A stretch of DNA of 64,000 bases from Austwickia chelonae NBRC 105200 (GTDB taxonomy: Bacteria > Actinomycetota > Actinomycetes > Actinomycetales > Dermatophilaceae): contig NZ_BAGZ01000016.1 in the NCBI RefSeq assembly GCF_000298175.1, forward strand, positions 174,621 to 238,620. Reading direction: 5' to 3'. The first letter of the stretch is position 1. Each line of letters opens with the position of its first letter. Under the pieces are notes generated by a model, which saw only the letters and a program-made list of their open reading frames with translations, had not been told where the DNA came from and searched no databases. This document shows, piece by piece, positions 49,539 to 58,093 of the stretch. A program made the translations under genes and the position numbers.

Positions 49539-50639
49539 GTGAGCACTGACCTCGCAATGGCGTTCCCTCCGGGCGAGTTCCTGGCTGAGGAACTCGAAGC
49601 GCGGGGATGGACGCAGGCGGACTTCGCCGAGATCATCGGACGGCCAGCGCAGCTTGTTTCCGGCATCGTGTCTGGGAAAAAGGAGATCACTCGGGATACA
49701 GCGCTGGATTTCGCGGCGGCTTTCAATACGTCGGCGGAATACTGGCTCAACCTGCAGAATCTCTTTGAGCTGAAGCTCAAGCAGAGCGATCCTGCCGCGG
49801 CAAGCCGTGCGGAGGACGTCAAGACACGCGCCCGTATGAACGAGTTGGCTCCGGTGGCTGTCCTGCGCAGGCGTGGGGTACTGCCAGAAGGCACGTTGAA
49901 GGAGCAGGTTTCGGCCCTTTGCGACCTATTGGAGATCCGGTCGCTCACTGACGAGCCGACGTGGGCGGCCGCAGCTAAGCGGCAGAACCACGGTAGCCCC
50001 GTCACCCCTACACAGCAGGCGTGGGTCGCGATCACGCGCGGACGGGCGCGGACGATGACCGTGGAGGGATACGACCATGACGGTCTCATCTCCCGAGCGG
50101 AAGGTCTGAGTCGGCGGGTCCTCGCCGGGAGTGACTTCGTGGGACTCCCGTCGCTATTCGCTGAGGTAGGTGTGCGCTTGGTCTACGAAGAGGCGCTCCC
50201 CGGAAGTCGCATCGACGGCGCGGCCTTCCTGCTCAATGGCGACCCGAATCAGCCGGTGATCGCCTTGTCCGGCCGCGGCAAGCGCTTCGACAAGGTGCTG
50301 TTCACGCTGCTCCACGAGGTCGCCCATGTCGTCAACGGCGACCTCGACGGTCCCGTCCCACTCATCGACGAAGATGGCGGCTCTCACAGTGATCGGGAGG
50401 AAGCAGCAAACAAGAAAGCACGCGGTTGGTGCCTCCCCGAGGAAATCTCCCCGCCAGTTGTCATCCGCAGGCCGTGGGTCAAGGCCGAGGCTACGCGACT
50501 CGGCGTCCACCCGTTGCTGCTTGTCGGGCGGTTGCAGAAGGAAGGCAAGCTCGACTGGCGAACGGAGCTAGTACGTGGCGCAGAGAACGTGGACAGTCAG
50601 TTGGCTCGGTGGAATCTGCACGCTGGAGGCGACCAATAG
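49539..50639 (+). CDS. HigA-type antitoxin fused to ImmA/IrrE metallopeptidase
   Basis: A 366-residue two-part protein. Residues 10-80 are a HigA/Xre helix-turn-helix (GEFLAEELEARGWTQADFAEII, then TSAEYWLNLQ). The C-terminal part is a COG2856/ImmA-IrrE domain with the zinc motif HEVAH (259-263; TLLHEVAHVVNG) and ARGWCLPEE. Plain HigA is only about 100 residues, so the protease domain is an addition. ImmA-type proteases cleave repressors, so this antitoxin might be self-regulating or process other regulators; that is inference. GTG start with AAAGGAG upstream. Confidence 0.88.
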   Translation: MSTDLAMAFPPGEFLAEELEARGWTQADFAEIIGRPAQLVSGIVSGKKEITRDTALDFAAAFNTSAEYWLNLQNLFELKLKQSDPAAASRAEDVKTRARMNELAPVAVLRRRGVLPEGTLKEQVSALCDLLEIRSLTDEPTWAAAAKRQNHGSPVTPTQQAWVAITRGRARTMTVEGYDHDGLISRAEGLSRRVLAGSDFVGLPSLFAEVGVRLVYEEALPGSRIDGAAFLLNGDPNQPVIALSGRGKRFDKVLFTLLHEVAHVVNGDLDGPVPLIDEDGGSHSDREEAANKKARGWCLPEEISPPVVIRRPWVKAEATRLGVHPLLLVGRLQKEGKLDWRTELVRGAENVDSQLARWNLHAGGDQ

Positions 50640-50773
50640 CAATGTGTCCCTGCTGTCAGCGGCCCATCGCTTCCACGAAGGCTCGGGCGAGGACGTTCAG
50701 GCCAAGGTAGAGGGCATCGATGATCCGGTCGAACTGGACGCGCACCGCTCCGCCGCCCCCGGGCACAGACAAG

Positions 50774-51985
50774 TCACCCCGTCGTCAACAGGTACCGCCC
50801 GAAGTGCGGCACCGTGAACGCGATGCGCCCCCGCTCTCCCGAATAGATCAGGCCCTTCTTCATCAAGCCGTCCCGGGCCGGGGAGAGCGACTGCGGTTTA
50901 CGCCCCAGATGGTCGGCGACCCGCGAGGTGGGCACCGATGCCGAGTCGTCGAGCTCCTCACCATCGGCCCGCATCGACTCCGCGATATCGGCCATCGCCC
51001 GCAGATATTCACGCTCACCCGGGGTGGCCCGTTCGTAACGCGACCCGAAGAAACCCACCGCGAGCTCCTCCTCCGCCTCCGGCGCCGCCACCGCCACATC
51101 GGCCGCAGTCACCGGGCTCTGCGGCGCCGCATCCCAGGCGACCTTCCCGTAGGCCTGAATGAAGTAGGGATACCCGCCGGTGGCGGCATACATCGCGTCC
51201 AGCGCGTCCGGGCCGAACTCGGCACCCTCGTCCCGGGCCGGCACCTGCAGGGCCGCTTCGGCAGACCCCCGGTCGAGCCGGTCGATCCGGGAATAACGGA
51301 ACAGCCGTTCGGAATACGACTTCGACGCGGAGAGCACCGCCGGCAGATGAGGCAACCCGGCCCCGACCACGATCACCGGCAGCGAATTCTGCGATATCTC
51401 ATGGAAGGCCGCACACAGCGCCGAGACGTCGTCAGCACGCAGATCCTGCATCTCGTCGATGAACAGGGCCACCCCCTTGCCGACGTCCTGCGCGAGCCCG
51501 CCGACATCGGTGAGCAACTCGACCAGGTCGATCTCGATATCCCCGGAATCGGCCCGGCCCGTCACCGCAGGAACCTCGATGCCCGGCTGCCACCGCTCCC
51601 GCAATTTCGCGGTGGGCGCGGCATCCCGCAGGGCGAAAGCCTTCAACACGCCCAGGACGTGGTCGACCTCGTCCCCACTGGGATGGCCGAGTTCCCGCAC
51701 GGCGACATGCAAGGCCGCGCTCACCGGGCGGCGCAGGGTCTGATCCGGGCGGGCCTCGAACTTCCCGGTCCCCCACCCGGCGCGCACCGCCGAACCACGC
51801 AGGGCGTTCAGCAGGACGGTCTTGCCCACGCCGCGCAGCCCGGTCAGGACGACGGAACGCTCCGGCCGCCCCTTGGCGACCCGCTCCAGGACGACGTCGA
51901 AGGTCCGGAGTTGTTCGTCACGCCCGGCCAGTTCGGGCGGCCGCTGGCCCGCGCCGGGAGCATAAGGATTACGGATCGGATCCAC
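50774..51985 (-). CDS. AAA-family ATPase with C-terminal winged-helix-like region
   Basis: A 403-residue AAA/STAND-like ATPase. Walker A is GLRGVGKT (49-56), Walker B is ALFIDEMQDL (about 170-180), and sensor-like regions include VIVVGAGLPHLPAV and GGYPYFIQAYGK, a signature of the archaeal-ATPase/Orc1-like group. The C-terminus (from about 320) looks like a winged helix (SVPTSRVADHLGRKPQSLSPARDGLMKKGLI). Function unknown; similar solitary ATPases occur in many actinobacteria. It marks the right edge of the accessory stretch. Confidence 0.85.
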   Translation of the reverse strand: MDPIRNPYAPGAGQRPPELAGRDEQLRTFDVVLERVAKGRPERSVVLTGLRGVGKTVLLNALRGSAVRAGWGTGKFEARPDQTLRRPVSAALHVAVRELGHPSGDEVDHVLGVLKAFALRDAAPTAKLRERWQPGIEVPAVTGRADSGDIEIDLVELLTDVGGLAQDVGKGVALFIDEMQDLRADDVSALCAAFHEISQNSLPVIVVGAGLPHLPAVLSASKSYSERLFRYSRIDRLDRGSAEAALQVPARDEGAEFGPDALDAMYAATGGYPYFIQAYGKVAWDAAPQSPVTAADVAVAAPEAEEELAVGFFGSRYERATPGEREYLRAMADIAESMRADGEELDDSASVPTSRVADHLGRKPQSLSPARDGLMKKGLIYSGERGRIAFTVPHFGRYLLTTG

Positions 51986-52050
51986 GATCGGACACTATTC
52001 ACATCTCTAGCTTTTCCGGCAGAGGCGCGCAGAAGACCCGATCGTCGCGG

Positions 52051-52410
52051 TCAACGCACCTCAGGCGCCCCCGGACCGGTGTGCGCCAGCGGACGGTTGC
52101 TCCGAGCCCACTCCCTCATACCGCCGATGAGATTCACCGCGTCACGACCGACCGTGATCAGGAAAGCCACCGCCCGGGAAGCCCGGTCCCCGTCGAGGCA
52201 GCAGACCACGATCCGTGTCCCGGCGGGCAGCTCCGCCAACCGGCTCTCGAGTTCACCGAGCGGGACACAGACCGACCGGGGCGCGTGACCGAGCTCCCAT
52301 TCGTGGATTTCCCGCACGTCGATCAGGCAGACGTCGTCCGCGAGTTCGGCGTGGCCCACAGTAGGCACTCCGGTCTGCGGCTGCGCCGGGATCTTCGTCA
52401 TGGACGACAT
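52051..52410 (-). CDS. single-domain rhodanese-like protein
   Basis: A 119-residue cytoplasmic sulfurtransferase-like domain. CLIDVREIHEWELGHAPRSVCVPL and the active loop VCCLDGDRASRA (catalytic Cys71, with Arg76) are typical, as is the end NLIGGMREW. It may move sulfane sulfur to a thiol acceptor such as thioredoxin or cyanide. Single gene. The ATG at 52410 or 52401 may be used. Confidence 0.9.
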   Translation of the reverse strand: MSSMTKIPAQPQTGVPTVGHAELADDVCLIDVREIHEWELGHAPRSVCVPLGELESRLAELPAGTRIVVCCLDGDRASRAVAFLITVGRDAVNLIGGMREWARSNRPLAHTGPGAPEVR

Positions 52411-52503
52411 GATGCCCCTTCGCCCGCCGCAAAACAGCCCGCGAAAGTACCTCAGGTGCAGGTAGATCGGTGAACGGCCCCGCTTCAGGGACCGATAAGC
52501 GCC

Positions 52504-53574
52504 TCAGCCTTTCGGCGCATGCCGGACCAGGACCCGCTGCAATTTCACCAACAACCCGTACCCGTCCCCGGCGCGCACCACCGGGACCTCACCGTGCACC
52601 ACCCGCGGACCCAATTCCTCGTTGGACACCGGCAGACCGTGACTGAGCACCTGCTCCGCCGGAGTCAGCTCCCGGATCGCGATCGCCCGCACCACATCCG
52701 GCCGGTCGTGCGCGAACGAACCGTAGATCATCGGGTCGTGCTGGCCGTCGTCGCCCACCAGGATCCACTGGATGTCGGGGAACTCCCGGGCCAGGCGGTG
52801 CAGGTTCTCCCGCTTGTGCTCCTGCCCCGAACGGAACCACCCCGTATTCGTCGGCCCCCAGTCGGTGAGCAGCAGCGGCCCCAACGGGTAGCCGTGCCTC
52901 TTCAGGAACCGGGTCAACGTGGGCGCCGTATTCCACGCCCCGGTCGACAGGTAGAAGATCGGCGACCCCGGGTGCTCCGCCAACAGGTCCCGGTACATCG
53001 GCGCCATCCCCGGCACGATGTGTCGGGCCTGCTCGTGCCGGACGAAGGTATTCCACGCGGCGATGAACATGCGCGGCAGCATCGTGATCATCACCGTGTC
53101 GTCGATATCGCTGACCAGCCCGTAACGGACGTCGTCACCGACGATCATGACCGGCACCTTCTGCGACTTGCCGTCCTCAGGGGTGACGGCCACCTCGTGC
53201 CAACCGGCGTCCAGGCCGTGATCGACCACGGTGACGTCGACATAACCGCTCCGGTCGGTCTGCGTGTACACGGTGCGGCCCCCCACGTCGACCCGCACCC
53301 CGATCCCGGTGGCCTGCGCGGTGACGAAAGCACGCCACCCCCGCAACTCGCGTGGAGGTTTCAACATGGTCTGCCCGTGCTCGTCAGCCCTGGTCTCCGT
53401 GCTGTCCAGGGCGTGCCGGGAGAGCACCACCCGGGACAGGACCCGCAGGAAGCTGCGCGAACCGTAGCCGGCATGGGCGATGACTCGCGGTTTCCACCCG
53501 CAGACCTGCAGAACTCCGTTGACCTGGCTGTGCCAGGCGTCCTCGACGACCGCGGCGATATGGGGGCGAGCCAT
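52504..53574 (-). CDS. App1/DUF2183-family phosphatidate phosphatase-like protein
   Basis: A 356-residue HAD-superfamily protein. The DUF2183 catalytic motif SDIDDTV (Asp156, Asp158) is followed by GSPIFYLSTGAWN and a late GDDGQHDPMIY motif. Yeast App1 is a phosphatidate phosphatase; bacterial relatives are unstudied. The N-terminal part (about 80-140) forms a small beta domain before the HAD domain. The ATG at 53574 follows TAGGTT by 7 bases and has no ribosome site, so it may be leaderless; the longer frame upstream is cysteine/arginine-rich and unlikely. Confidence 0.88.
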   Translation of the reverse strand: MARPHIAAVVEDAWHSQVNGVLQVCGWKPRVIAHAGYGSRSFLRVLSRVVLSRHALDSTETRADEHGQTMLKPPRELRGWRAFVTAQATGIGVRVDVGGRTVYTQTDRSGYVDVTVVDHGLDAGWHEVAVTPEDGKSQKVPVMIVGDDVRYGLVSDIDDTVMITMLPRMFIAAWNTFVRHEQARHIVPGMAPMYRDLLAEHPGSPIFYLSTGAWNTAPTLTRFLKRHGYPLGPLLLTDWGPTNTGWFRSGQEHKRENLHRLAREFPDIQWILVGDDGQHDPMIYGSFAHDRPDVVRAIAIRELTPAEQVLSHGLPVSNEELGPRVVHGEVPVVRAGDGYGLLVKLQRVLVRHAPKG

Positions 53575-54112
53575 ATGCGCAAACCTAGCAGGGCTTCCTG
53601 GGACGAGAGCGCCTCGGCAGCAGGGACGCCGACCTGACCTCATCCGGATGTGAATCAGAGCCCACCGGTTCCCCGCTCAACTTGACGTATGTCCTGCCGA
53701 TTCACCAGCTGGCCGGGAACACCGCAACCAGCACCGGCCTCGCTCTCCGGGAAGGAACCGACGTGGAACAGGGCAGGATGCCCGCGAGGACGACTCGTCC
53801 AGACGAGCGAGACCAGCAAGGAACGGCGTCATGACTCCTTCGACGCGAGTGCACCGTCCGCACACCCGCCGTCCCCGGCCCACGCACTGCACCATCACCC
53901 ACCGGCACGGACGCCACGCCTCAGACGCCACTCCCCGGGAGTACACGCCGGCCGATCCGCGGGACCGTCGGCCGCACCGTCCGGCGCTGAGCCGTTCGCA
54001 CACGGCTCCGACCCGCCCGGTCGGGACGACCTGTCGACACACTGCCGGTCTGGAGGATGTGTGGTCGGCCCGCCATGCGGGTACTGTCACCGCCGACCGG
54101 GAGGTGCAGAAC
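53575..54112. other. intergenic region without recognised features
   Basis: About 540 bp between divergent genes. Open frames exist (for example upstream in frame with the YihY gene) but are arginine/proline/histidine-rich chance frames of high-GC DNA. Promoters for both flanking genes must lie here. Nothing else seen. Confidence 0.5.
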
Positions 54113-55255
54113 ATGAACAACGAGAAGAAGATCGTGGGCGCGACTGCGGCCAAGGCGCAGAGCGCGCCGGCTCCGGACGCTCCCGGGAAAGTCGATTCAC
54201 CGCAGAAGCTGACGAAGCCGTCCTGGATGTTCGCGTGGAAGAAAGCGGTGCAGGAATTCAGCCAGGACGAGTGCACGGATCAGGCTGCGGCGCTCACCTA
54301 CTATTCGGTGCTGGCGCTCTTCCCCGGGTTGTTGACCCTGGTGGCTCTCGTGGGTGTGCTTGGTGATGGGCAGCGGACCGTCAACTCGGCCCTGGAGACG
54401 GCGTCCCGGTTCGCTCCGAAGGAGGCTCTGGACCTGATCCGGCCGGTGATCGAGCAGATGGTCACCGCGCAGGCGGCAGGGTTCGCCCTGGCGGTCGGCC
54501 TGTTGGGTGCGTTGTGGTCCGCCTCGGGGTATGTGGGTGCTTTCAGCCGGGCGATGAACCGGGTCTACGGGGTCACCGAGGGTCGCCCCTGGTGGAAGTT
54601 GATCCCGACCCAGTTGGTGTTGACCTTCGTGATGTTGCTGCTGGTGTCCTTGGTGATGGTGGCGATGGTCGTCTCCGGGCCGGTGGCGCGCACCTTGGGT
54701 GATCTGATCGGTGTGGGCGACAGCGCGGTGACGGCGTGGGAGCTGGCGAAACTGCCGGTCGTCCTGTTGATCGTCATGGTGTTGGTGGCCATGCTCTACT
54801 ACTTCACCCCGAACGTTCAGCAGCCTCGGTTCCGGTGGATCTCGGTGGGTGCCGCGGTGGCCCTGGCGTCGTGGGTGGTCGTCTCCCTGGGTTTCGGTTT
54901 CTACGTGGCGAACTTCGGCAGTTACAACAAGACCTACGGTGCTCTGGCCGGTGTGATCGTCTTCCTGATGTGGCTCTGGTTGACGAATGTGTCCTTGTTG
55001 TTCGGTGCGGAGCTGGACGCGGAGCTGGAGCGGGCCCGGCAGTTGCAGTCGGGGATCGTCGCGGAGGAGTGCCTGCAGTTGCCGCCGCGGGATGTGGTCG
55101 GCAGCGAGAAGCGTGGGGAGAAGTTGGAGGGAAGCATCGAGGAGGGTCGCCGGTTGCGTCTGGAGTCGGAGGAGGCTCAGGCTCAGGCTCAGGTCGACCC
55201 TCATGGTGAAGGAAGCGGCCGTTCTCGGGATTCCCGTCGCGCAGAAGCTAACTGA
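54113..55255 (+). CDS. YihY/BrkB-family inner-membrane protein
   Basis: A 380-residue protein with six membrane helices. The family pattern QDECTDQAAALTYYSVLALFPG, YVGAFSRAMNRVYGV and the terminal NFGSYNKTYGALAGVIVFLMWLW are clear. A 45-residue basic/proline-rich cytoplasmic N-terminus and a 75-residue charged tail with Gln/Ala repeats flank the core. Function is unknown (not RNase BN as once thought). GGGAGG lies 8 bases before the ATG. Confidence 0.9.
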   Translation: MNNEKKIVGATAAKAQSAPAPDAPGKVDSPQKLTKPSWMFAWKKAVQEFSQDECTDQAAALTYYSVLALFPGLLTLVALVGVLGDGQRTVNSALETASRFAPKEALDLIRPVIEQMVTAQAAGFALAVGLLGALWSASGYVGAFSRAMNRVYGVTEGRPWWKLIPTQLVLTFVMLLLVSLVMVAMVVSGPVARTLGDLIGVGDSAVTAWELAKLPVVLLIVMVLVAMLYYFTPNVQQPRFRWISVGAAVALASWVVVSLGFGFYVANFGSYNKTYGALAGVIVFLMWLWLTNVSLLFGAELDAELERARQLQSGIVAEECLQLPPRDVVGSEKRGEKLEGSIEEGRRLRLESEEAQAQAQVDPHGEGSGRSRDSRRAEAN

Positions 55256-55299
55256 AGTTCCGCGGCCTGCGGGCCGCCGAACGGTCTCACCGATTTTCC

Positions 55300-55337
55300 T
55301 GCCGGGCCCGGTCATCCACATCGTGGACGACCGGGCC
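55300..55337. terminator. long stem-loop after YihY gene
   Basis: CCGGGCCCGGTC (from 55300) pairs with GACCGGGCCCGG (to 55337); the inner TCCAC/GTGGA also pairs, giving about 17 pairs with one mismatch and an ATC loop. It lies 45 bp after the YihY gene stop. Confidence 0.75.
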
Positions 55338-55517
55338 CGGTCGGGTTTCCGCCCGGCCCAGGACAGCCCGTCCTTCCTCTCGTCCTAGCAGGTCACGAGT
55401 TCGCCCGGGCGTCCTACGCCCTTGTACTCTCCTGTTGAACGTTCGTCCGGTACCGGGTCGGGAAACCTCGTATCGATGGCACGGCGTTCGCCATATCCGG
55501 TAAGGGGAAAAACCCGG

Positions 55518-55607
55518 ATGTGGTTCTGGGGATTCATCGACGGCATGGGGATGCCTTCGGTGAAGGGGGAAGGAACACACGGATGTCTGTTCACCTGTTG
55601 CTGTTGA
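55518..55607 (+). CDS. possible upstream ORF ending in three cysteines
   Basis: ATG at 55518, AAGGGG about 10 bases upstream, 29 codons, stop at 55607. The peptide begins MWFWGFIDGMGMP and ends GCLFTCCC. It overlaps the first 25 bases of the next gene in another frame. Short ORFs ending in cysteine runs act as cysteine-responsive attenuators in mycobacteria; here translation of the Cys codons would directly affect the overlapping start at 55583. An imperfect repeat (CATATCCGG...CCGGATGTG, about 55490-55522) flanks its ribosome site. It may be coincidental. Confidence 0.3.
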   Translation: MWFWGFIDGMGMPSVKGEGTHGCLFTCCC

Positions 55608-56212
55608 CATCGTCCTGCTGCGCTCTGGCCGCGGCGGCTGCGGGAAGCCCGCTCACCGGTGCCTCCGTCGAGGAACATCGCGCCCGTCAGTTGACCTTGT
55701 TGGTGGCCAGTGCTCTGGTCGTCGGGAATGCCGTCTGCCTGCTGCCGGAGACACCGGCCTGGTATTCGGCCGCGCTGGTGGCGTTGACCGCAGCCGGTCT
55801 CGTGTGGTCGGTGGTTTCCCTTGTCGGGGCTCGTCGTCTCGGTCGCCGTGGGGGTCCGGCCGAGGTGACGTCCCTGTCGGGCGGTGCTCCGGCGCCCGCA
55901 CTGTCCTCTTCTTCCGGTGCCGCCTCCCATCTGACGGTGGTGCAGTGCACCCCGACGGAACGGATCGAGGCCCGTCGTTCCCTGGATGCGGCTCGTCGCC
56001 CCCATCTGGCGATCCTGCCCGGTGGGGCCGGCGACACCTGGTCCTCCGGGGCGTTTTCCCCCTCGCACGGGCCGCAGGACCCGATGGCCTGGGACGAGGG
56101 TGTGCGCTGGGAACAGTCTTCTCCCGGGCGGACGGTGCGTCGCGGTCAGGTCGAATCGGCGTACGACGCCGGCCGTCCTGGTCACGGCCGGTCGCGCGGC
56201 GTGCGTCTCTGA
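55583..56212 (+). CDS. small membrane protein of unknown function
   Basis: A 209-residue protein with two or three N-terminal hydrophobic helices (MSVHLLLLTSSCCALAAAAA; LTLLVASALVVGNAVCLL; AALVALTAAGLVWSVVSLV), then a basic, Ser/Pro-rich cytoplasmic tail. No family recognised. GAAGGA lies 9 bases before the ATG at 55583. The tail has no obvious motif. A strong terminator follows. Confidence 0.6.
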   Translation: MSVHLLLLTSSCCALAAAAAGSPLTGASVEEHRARQLTLLVASALVVGNAVCLLPETPAWYSAALVALTAAGLVWSVVSLVGARRLGRRGGPAEVTSLSGGAPAPALSSSSGAASHLTVVQCTPTERIEARRSLDAARRPHLAILPGGAGDTWSSGAFSPSHGPQDPMAWDEGVRWEQSSPGRTVRRGQVESAYDAGRPGHGRSRGVRL

Positions 56213-56304
56213 CCGTAGGGACGCCCTCACGAACTACCGGTACCCATGCCGGTGGATGCACTCGACGGACGACGGTCCACCGAGTGGTGCAACACCCCTC
56301 TGCG

Positions 56305-56340
56305 CCAGGGAGGTGCCCCGCCCCGGGGGCACCTCCCTGG
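56305..56340. terminator. 15-bp stem-loop between convergent genes
   Basis: CCAGGGAGGTGCCCC (56305-56319) pairs perfectly with GGGGCACCTCCCTGG (56326-56340). It lies between the small membrane protein gene and putP, which converge, so it likely serves both. Confidence 0.85.
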
Positions 56341-56354
56341 TGGGGTTTGCGGGG

Positions 56355-57908
56355 TCAGGCTTTCGCCGGGGATCCCGCGCCGGGGTTCTCCTCGGCGGTG
56401 AAACCTTCGAGCGCTTTCAGTGCTTCGTCGAATTCGCGGTCAATCTCCGGGTCGGGCCGGTAGGTCGCCAGGCTGACCACGACGGCGACGAGCCCGCAGA
56501 CCAGGAAGCCGGGCAGGATCTCGTAGAGCGCGAAGATGCCTTCTTTCCCGAAGAGGTGCTTGCCCCAGACACCGACGGTGATCGCACCGGAGATCATGCC
56601 GCTGAGCGCGCCCCACGTGGTGAGTCTGCGCCAGTACAGGGAGAGCAGCACGATCGGCCCGAAGACGGCACCGAATCCGGCCCAGGCGAAGGCCACCAGT
56701 TGGAGGATGGTGGCGTTCTGGTTCCAGGCCATCGCCGCGGCGATCACGGAGACCCCGAGGACGGCGAGCCGCCCCATGAGCACGTGGTGTGCGTCGGCTT
56801 TCTCCGCGCCGCCGAAGGCCTTGTAGACGTCCTCGACGAGCGCCGATGCGGTGACCAGGAGTTGGCTGGAGATGGTCGACATGATCGCGGCGAGCACGGC
56901 GGCCAGCATGAAACCGGCGATCAGCGGATGGAAGAAGATCTGCCCGAGCCGGATGTACACGGTCTCGGGGTCGCTCAGCTGGCCGCCGCGGCGTTGGAAG
57001 TAGGCTGCGCCGACCAGGGCTGTGGAGATGGCACCCAGGGCGGCGAAGAGCATCCAGCCGATGCCGATCCGACGTCCGGCTTTCGCCTCGGCGACCGACC
57101 GCAGGGCCATGAATCGGACGATGATGTGCGGTTGGCCGAAATAGCCCAGTCCCCAGGCGAGCGCGGAGACGATGCCGATGACGGCCACGGTCGTCATCTC
57201 TGCGGGGAGTACGGCGAAGCGGTTGATGCCGGCTTGGGCGTCGGACACGGCCACGGCGTCGGTGAACTCTCCCCAGCCGCCGAGGGCGATGATCCCGCTG
57301 ACCGGGACGAGGACGAGTGCGAGCACCATCATGATGCCTTGCACGAAGTCGGTGTAGGAGACCGCGAGGAAGCCTCCGAAGAGGGTGTAGGTGACGGTGA
57401 CGGCGGCGACGAGGAGCATCCCCCAGCGGTATTCCATGCCGAAGCTGGATTGGAAGAAGACGCCGCCGGCGACCATTCCGGAGCTGACGTAGAAGGTGAA
57501 GAAGACCAGGATGATGACGCCGGAGACGACGCGCATCAGTTTGCTGCTGTCGTGGAGGCGGTTGCCCAGGAAGCTGGGGACGGTGATGGAGTTGTCCGCG
57601 ACCTGGGTGTACGACCTCAGGCGTGGCGCGACGTATTTCCAGTTGAGCCAGGCGCCGACGGTGAGGCCGACGGCGATCCATCCTTCGACGAGTCCGGCTT
57701 TGTAGATCGCGCCGGGGAGGCCCATCAGCAGCCAGCCGGACATGTCGGCGGCGCCGGCGGAGAGTGCGGCGACGGCGGGGGAGAGATCCCGGCTGCCCAG
57801 CATGTAGTCGTCGAGGTTGTGGGTTCGGTGATAGCTCCACCAACCGATGAGGAGCATTCCTCCGAGGTAGATCACCATCGCGAGACCCTGCCAGAACGAT
57901 TCGTTCAT
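56355..57908 (-). CDS. putP: sodium/proline symporter PutP
   Basis: A 517-residue sodium:solute symporter of the SSS family, with about 13 helices. Features include NLDDYMLGSRDLSPAVAALSAGAADMSGW, LNWKYVAPRLR, the core TDFVQGIMM and FGQPHIIVRFMALRS, all PutP-like. It imports proline with sodium, for nutrition or osmoprotection. AAGGAAG lies 5 bases before the ATG at 57908; a longer frame exists upstream but lacks family sequence. It diverges from hmp. Confidence 0.93.
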   Translation of the reverse strand: MNESFWQGLAMVIYLGGMLLIGWWSYHRTHNLDDYMLGSRDLSPAVAALSAGAADMSGWLLMGLPGAIYKAGLVEGWIAVGLTVGAWLNWKYVAPRLRSYTQVADNSITVPSFLGNRLHDSSKLMRVVSGVIILVFFTFYVSSGMVAGGVFFQSSFGMEYRWGMLLVAAVTVTYTLFGGFLAVSYTDFVQGIMMVLALVLVPVSGIIALGGWGEFTDAVAVSDAQAGINRFAVLPAEMTTVAVIGIVSALAWGLGYFGQPHIIVRFMALRSVAEAKAGRRIGIGWMLFAALGAISTALVGAAYFQRRGGQLSDPETVYIRLGQIFFHPLIAGFMLAAVLAAIMSTISSQLLVTASALVEDVYKAFGGAEKADAHHVLMGRLAVLGVSVIAAAMAWNQNATILQLVAFAWAGFGAVFGPIVLLSLYWRRLTTWGALSGMISGAITVGVWGKHLFGKEGIFALYEILPGFLVCGLVAVVVSLATYRPDPEIDREFDEALKALEGFTAEENPGAGSPAKA

Positions 57909-58053
57909 TGTTCTTCCTTGCTCAGGCGGGTGTGGTTCCTGGAGGTTATCCGCAGATGGGGGCTTCGGCACGATCTGTGCGGAGGGTGATCTGGCGGCTG
58001 TCCCACCGAGAGTCCCGTTCAGGCCCTCTTCCACGGCGCACGAGAGAGAAGGT

Positions 58054-58079
58054 ATTTTAAGGACCATAGTCCTTGAAAT
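58054..58079. promoter_or_regulatory. 11-bp inverted repeat at the hmp promoter
   Basis: ATTTTAAGGAC (58054-58064) and GTCCTTGAAAT (58069-58079) pair with one mismatch around a CATA spacer, ending 14 bases before the hmp start. The core AAGGAC-N4-GTCCTT is perfect. Its location suits a repressor of hmp that senses nitric oxide (an NsrR/Rrf2-like protein), but the regulator is not in the window. Confidence 0.6.
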
Positions 58080-58093
58080 TGATGGGAGTCCTT

